A DNA stretch of 64,000 nucleotides from Kingdonia uniflora (lineage: Eukaryota > Streptophyta > Magnoliopsida > Ranunculales > Circaeasteraceae), in contig JACGCM010000715.1 of NCBI GenBank assembly GCA_014058105.1, forward strand, positions 3,844,001-3,908,000. The letters are read 5' to 3'. A program made the position numbers and the translations under genes. Each line of letters opens with the position of its first letter. The stretch's first letter is position 1. Of the stretch, positions 60,601 through 64,000 are shown piece by piece. The notes beneath the pieces were generated by a model. It saw only the letters and a list, made by a program, of their open reading frames with translations, was not told the origin of the DNA and did not search any database.

Positions 60601-62165
60601 TGTAGGGCTGCCTGTTTGCATAGTCGTTCGAATGAGGTTGAGAGTCGTTCGAACGACCCTTTTCCAACTCCCTGGAATTTTGGCTCAGGAGCCCCAAGTC
60701 GTTCGAACGACTCCCTATTTCGTTTGAATGATCAATGTTCAATCCCCTGAAATTTTGGCCCATAGACAAATTTCGTTCGAACGGCTCTCTATCTTGTTTG
60801 AACAAAATCTAGGAACTTTGTTTTTTTAATGGTTTTCAAACCTCTTGATCGCTTCGAGATTTGAGCGATTGTAAAAGATTTTCCCTAGTATATAAAGGAA
60901 AACCTAGGTTCCTTTAGAGCCATCCTTGATTCAATCCTTTAGATATTTTTGGTGAGACCAAATTGAAGAGGATTCTTGAGTGAGAACCTCTAATGGGTCT
61001 TGAGTGATTGTAATTGAGATCTTGAATAAACTCTCTCTCTTTTAAAAGTGGACATAGGCAATTTGCCGAACCACTATAAACTTGGTGTTGTGTGTTTCTT
61101 TATTTGTGCTTGTTTGTGACTATTCCAAATTGACTCGGACTTTGTGGCTTCCGGGCTTGTGGCTCAACAATTGGTATCAGAGCGAGGTCGACAACTCGGT
61201 TGTGCACGATTTTGAGGTAACTTAGGGTTTCTCAATTTCAATTTAGCTTTGATTTGGTTAGTTCATGAAAATTAGGAGAAACATGGGAGACGATGTTGAA
61301 TCGAGTTTTTCGTCCTCGAAAAGAAATACAACGGTGATGTTTAATAATGTAAAGATTAATGCTGAGAAATTCAGCGGCACCAATAACTTCGGCATGTGAC
61401 GATGCGAGGTTATTGATGCGCTAAGTCAATTGGACTTTGATGAGGTATTGGAGGACAAGCCGAATGAGGTAGATGAGAGTGTTTGGAAGAAGATGAAAAA
61501 GAGAGCTTGTGGTCAAATTCGCTCGTATTTGTCTCGAGACATTAAATACCTTGTAATGAATGAAACCTCAGGAAAAGAAATTTAAAGGATTCTAGAGAAT
61601 AAGTATTTGGTGAAGAACATCCAAAATCGACTCCATTTGAAGAGGAAGCTTTATCGCTTCAAAATAAGACAATGAATTAGTATGTCGGAGCACTTGAACG
61701 ATTTTACCAAGTTATTAGCCGACTTGGCGAATCTAGAGGAAAAGGTTGGCGATGAAGACAAAATACTATTGTTCTTGAACTCGCTTCCTGAAGAGTACGA
61801 GCATTTCGTTACGACAATAACGTATGAGAAGAATTTATTGCAATACTCGGATGTGGCTACGGCGGTTGTAAACTAAGAGTCCCGGAGAAAGGAAAAATAT
61901 GAGTTCGAGGAGTCAACATCCGAGGTATTGATGGCTCGAGGAAGATCTTCAGACAAGAGGAAGACGAGTGGTAATAACCTTTGATCAAAGTCGAACGATT
62001 GCGGTTTAAATAACAACAAATTAGGTAAGGACCAATGCACGTTTTGCAAGGAAACGGATCATTGGAAAATTGATTGTCCCACGCTTAAGATGGGAAAAAT
62101 AGGAAAATTGGGTTCTTCTGCGAATTTGGCTCAGGACACGGAAACGGGAGGTAATGATTTTCATT
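60601..62165 (+). mobile_element. Truncated Ty1-copia element (5' LTR and gag)
   Basis: A 5' LTR (60601-61169, from TGTAGGGCTG to CTCAACA, with several TTCGAACGA palindromes) is followed by the primer-binding site TGGTATCAGAGC (61172-61183). A broken gag frame follows from the ATG at about 61284 (FSGTNNFGM, then a long middle with FLNSLPEEYEHFVTTITY at 61770-61830) to a CCHC zinc knuckle (CTFCKETDHWKIDCP, about 62038-62082). Several stops interrupt it. Protease, integrase, reverse transcriptase and the 3' LTR are missing. Confidence 0.8.
61172..61183 (+). other. Copia primer-binding site
   Basis: TGGTATCAGAGC, complementary to the 3' end of plant initiator methionine tRNA, two bases behind the LTR end. 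Confidence 0.9.
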
Positions 62166-63746
62166 GACAAAGAACACCCGTCGCTACCTTATGACAAAAA
62201 AACATGTCACTAAAGGTATGACACTTCCGTCCCTAAAAGCCATTTGAATACTAGTGAATGTGGATCTACTAGCTTGTATTCACAAAAGTCCCAGGATACA
62301 AGCCCCTATAGAGATGTGTTTATCACTAGTTTGGCAAGTAATATTCCTAAAGAAATATCCTCATTTATTTTATGGGTGTTTATTCCACATTAATAATATA
62401 ATGTTTTTTTGTTGAATCTACTCTCTATAGAATTACTTGGCCTTCTATTAGCAACAATAATTGTGAACAGGTTGGGTCGAAAGGTTTCAATGTCAACAAT
62501 GTTCTTCTTAAGTTATATTTTCCTCCTCACTCTGGCGATCCATCAGCCCGTGAACTTAACAACTAGGCTTTTGTTTGAAGCTCACATTAACATTATAGGG
62601 GAATCTACAGTTGTCTTTCTTTACACTCCTGAGGTTAGTTCTTCCTTCTCAACTTATTTATGTTTACTGCAACATATACCTCTTGGTTGTTACCAAATAT
62701 TCTATTGGGCCGACATATCAGCCCCTGCCCTTAGGCGATATTGATAACCGTCAATGATAATTTGAACATATCGTTATATATGTTACCGATAAATTGGGAT
62801 ATTCACGATTTTTGTAATTTTTTTGCAACAAAGGGGTGTAACTTATCATTGATATGTCGGCCAAAATATCATATCTGTCTATTTTTTGGGTACTTGATGT
62901 AAATAAAGATGATGTTTATTAGTTTGGGTATTCTTTCAGTGTATGTGTACATCTGTCTATTTTTTGGTTACTTGATGTAAATAGAAAGTTTAAGATTTTA
63001 TTAAGTATTAGTTATTGAAGTTTTTTGAGTTATTAGTTATTTTCTACAAGGTTAAATACTTATATGGGTTGTACTTGTATGTGGATCTATATCTTTAATC
63101 GGCAAGAACACTCACAGTTTGAGAAGATGATGGTTCAAATCCATCTGGATCTGCTTGATTGGATTATTATAGCAGAAATAAAAGTATTACAAATTTTTGT
63201 ATTGAGTATTATTTTTGGCATAATATATTACAAAATGCCTTTAAAATGGAAAATATTAATGCATGGGATATATGATGGTACTTACAAATGCTATTATAAG
63301 TAGGCGATATATTAAAAGAGTTTCAATAGCACAAAGTCAATGCTATCTATTGTCGATTTGTAATAACATTCAGTAAATGTTATTTTAAGTAAACAATAAC
63401 AACCAGTAAACACTGTTAATATAGCATTCTACGAATGTTATGCATTCATAACATGAAGAAAACAACTATTATAAAAAGGATAGCATTACATATTACAACA
63501 TACGAAAAATATTATCGTAATCTTTTCATAACGTTTTTTGACTGCTATTATAAGTAAACAACAACTTTCAATAACTGTTGTTAAAAAGTTTACAATAACA
63601 TTTTTAGAATGTTATGCTTTCATAGTATGCGTAAAAATACTATTAAAAGAAGGATAACATTGCATTATACAGCGGACAAAAATATTGCTATTGTAGCTTT
63701 TCATAGTATTTTTTGAATGTTATTATATGTATTTTTTCTTGTAGTG

Positions 63747-64000
63747 CTAACCAAGCTTTGCGGCTTCTACACGTATGTTCTAGGCATACAACACTGACTA
63801 TATCGATCTCTATTGAGAACTTGGGCATCTTCCTTGATCACAACTATTACTTTGCTTCGTAGTGCGAATGTGGATCCAATACCAATTATGACCGCTAGAT
63901 TACCCTAGTACTATTCTCCATAGAGCATCTACTATGCTGATCAACATTCTTGAGACATTTGACGATATAGGTCACAGCGTCCAACTAAAACATTAGTCCT
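63747..64000 (-). other. Candidate retroelement interior, continued
   Basis: After the CTA duplication the sequence returns to the style and composition of 54.3-56.5 kb. The piece is open to the right edge of the window and contains no recognisable motif. Confidence 0.35.

Larger units (their letters stand above)
59880..62240. mobile_element. Element nested in the captured transporter gene
   Basis: Between two transporter exons lies foreign DNA. Its left part (59890-60240) holds CAGCAACGAG, GTCGTCGTTAATG, GACGACGG and TTTTAGCGACATT. Its right part (62170-62240) holds CCGTCGCTACC, TGTCACTAAAGG and GTCCCTAAAAGCC. Such GCGAC/GTCGC words near both borders suggest a small CACTA-like element, but I could not fix its ends or a target duplication. 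A copia fragment lies within it. Confidence 0.5.
58587..62633 (+). pseudogene. Captured organic cation/carnitine transporter 7-like (MFS) gene fragments
   Basis: Exons in order of the OCT7/SVOP-type transporter: 58587-58850 (FTIDEVLASMGFGNFQGLVL, frameshift near 58690, EMMLLSFVGPAVQSEWGLSS, FAGMLVGAYLGGVVS), 59071-59316 ([28 protein letters not shown], frameshifts, then RGTWMV and LEASLAW), 59411 to about 59878 (LIMPRLGWR, TPESPRYL, YYGFVLLT), about 62247-62331 (SQKSQDTSPYRDVFITSLA) and 62431-62633 (NRLGRKVSMSTMFF, STVVFLYTPEV). Introns with GT..AG borders are retained, so the copy was made from genomic DNA. Frameshifts and stops make it non-functional, and a 2.3-kb insertion splits it between 59880 and 62240. 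OCT7-type proteins belong to the major facilitator superfamily. The N-terminal half and part of the C-terminal half are represented; the far C-terminus is missing. Confidence 0.85.
56500..63746. mobile_element. 7.2-kb CACTA transposon carrying host gene fragments
   Basis: The left end CACTACAAGATAAACTACAT and the inverted right end CACTACAAGAAAAAATACAT agree in most of the first 28 bases. A 3-bp duplication CTA flanks it (56497-56499 and 63747-63749). Sub-terminal DNA at the right (63300-63740) is full of short words such as GAATGTTAT, AACATTC and TGCTATTATAAGTA in both orientations, as in En/Spm elements. No transposase was recognised, so it is non-autonomous. Inside are an exon of histone H2A.Z, exons of an OCT7-like transporter with their introns, and a later nested insertion with a copia fragment. 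Confidence 0.9.

Noticed and set aside
62409..62744. ORF as an independent small membrane protein gene
   Set aside because: It is one exon of the captured transporter plus intron read-through; it does not start with ATG in context and ends in an intron.

Overview
This is a stretch of a eudicot-type plant nuclear genome. It is AT-rich, with spliced genes (GT..AG introns, T-rich acceptors) and several layers of transposons nested in one another. Three host genes look complete. One is an intronless DUF7870 methyltransferase-like gene at 23.4-24.7 kb, with a short upstream ORF. The second is a 13-exon plastid chorismate synthase gene (26.4-36.5 kb, minus strand), whose exons I joined into one uninterrupted 435-residue frame. 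The third is a 3-exon LOG2/LUL-type RING ubiquitin ligase (37.4-42.6 kb, minus strand, 390 residues). At the left edge there is one exon resembling the start of an organellar RAD52-like protein (ODB1 type).

From 6304 to 22620 lies one 16.3-kb Mutator-like element. It has inverted ends and an exact 10-bp target duplication (6294-6303 and 22621-22630). It carries a decayed DUF1985 plus Ulp1-protease gene on the plus strand, a decayed MULE transposase on the minus strand (with a 1.05-kb hAT element inserted in it), a GRF-like fragment, and two tandem copies of an unknown coiled-coil ORF. Its non-coding DNA is saturated with a short motif around TCATTTGTT. The motif points rightwards in the left part and leftwards in the right part, so it lies on the sense strand of both main genes. 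The combination recalls the VANC/VANDAL anti-silencing systems of Arabidopsis and is the most interesting feature of the window.

The chorismate synthase gene has a 5.9-kb intron 7. It holds an Emigrant-like MITE, an LTR element of 2.3 kb nested in that MITE with its own 5-bp duplication, and a separate hAT element with an exact 8-bp duplication. The first intron of the RING ligase holds the 3' end of a LINE.

From 43 to 64 kb the DNA is gene-poor. A phosphoglucomutase/phosphomannomutase-family pseudogene (47.1-50.6 kb) has a GC-richer block in its last visible intron, possibly organellar DNA. At 53.4-56.5 kb and 63.7-64 kb there is an unidentified LTR-type sequence, split by a 7.2-kb CACTA transposon (56500-63746, 3-bp CTA duplication). 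The CACTA holds an N-terminal exon of histone H2A.Z and several exons of an OCT7-like sugar/organic-cation transporter gene, introns included. It is itself interrupted by another element containing a truncated Ty1-copia element. The species cannot be fixed from the sequence.
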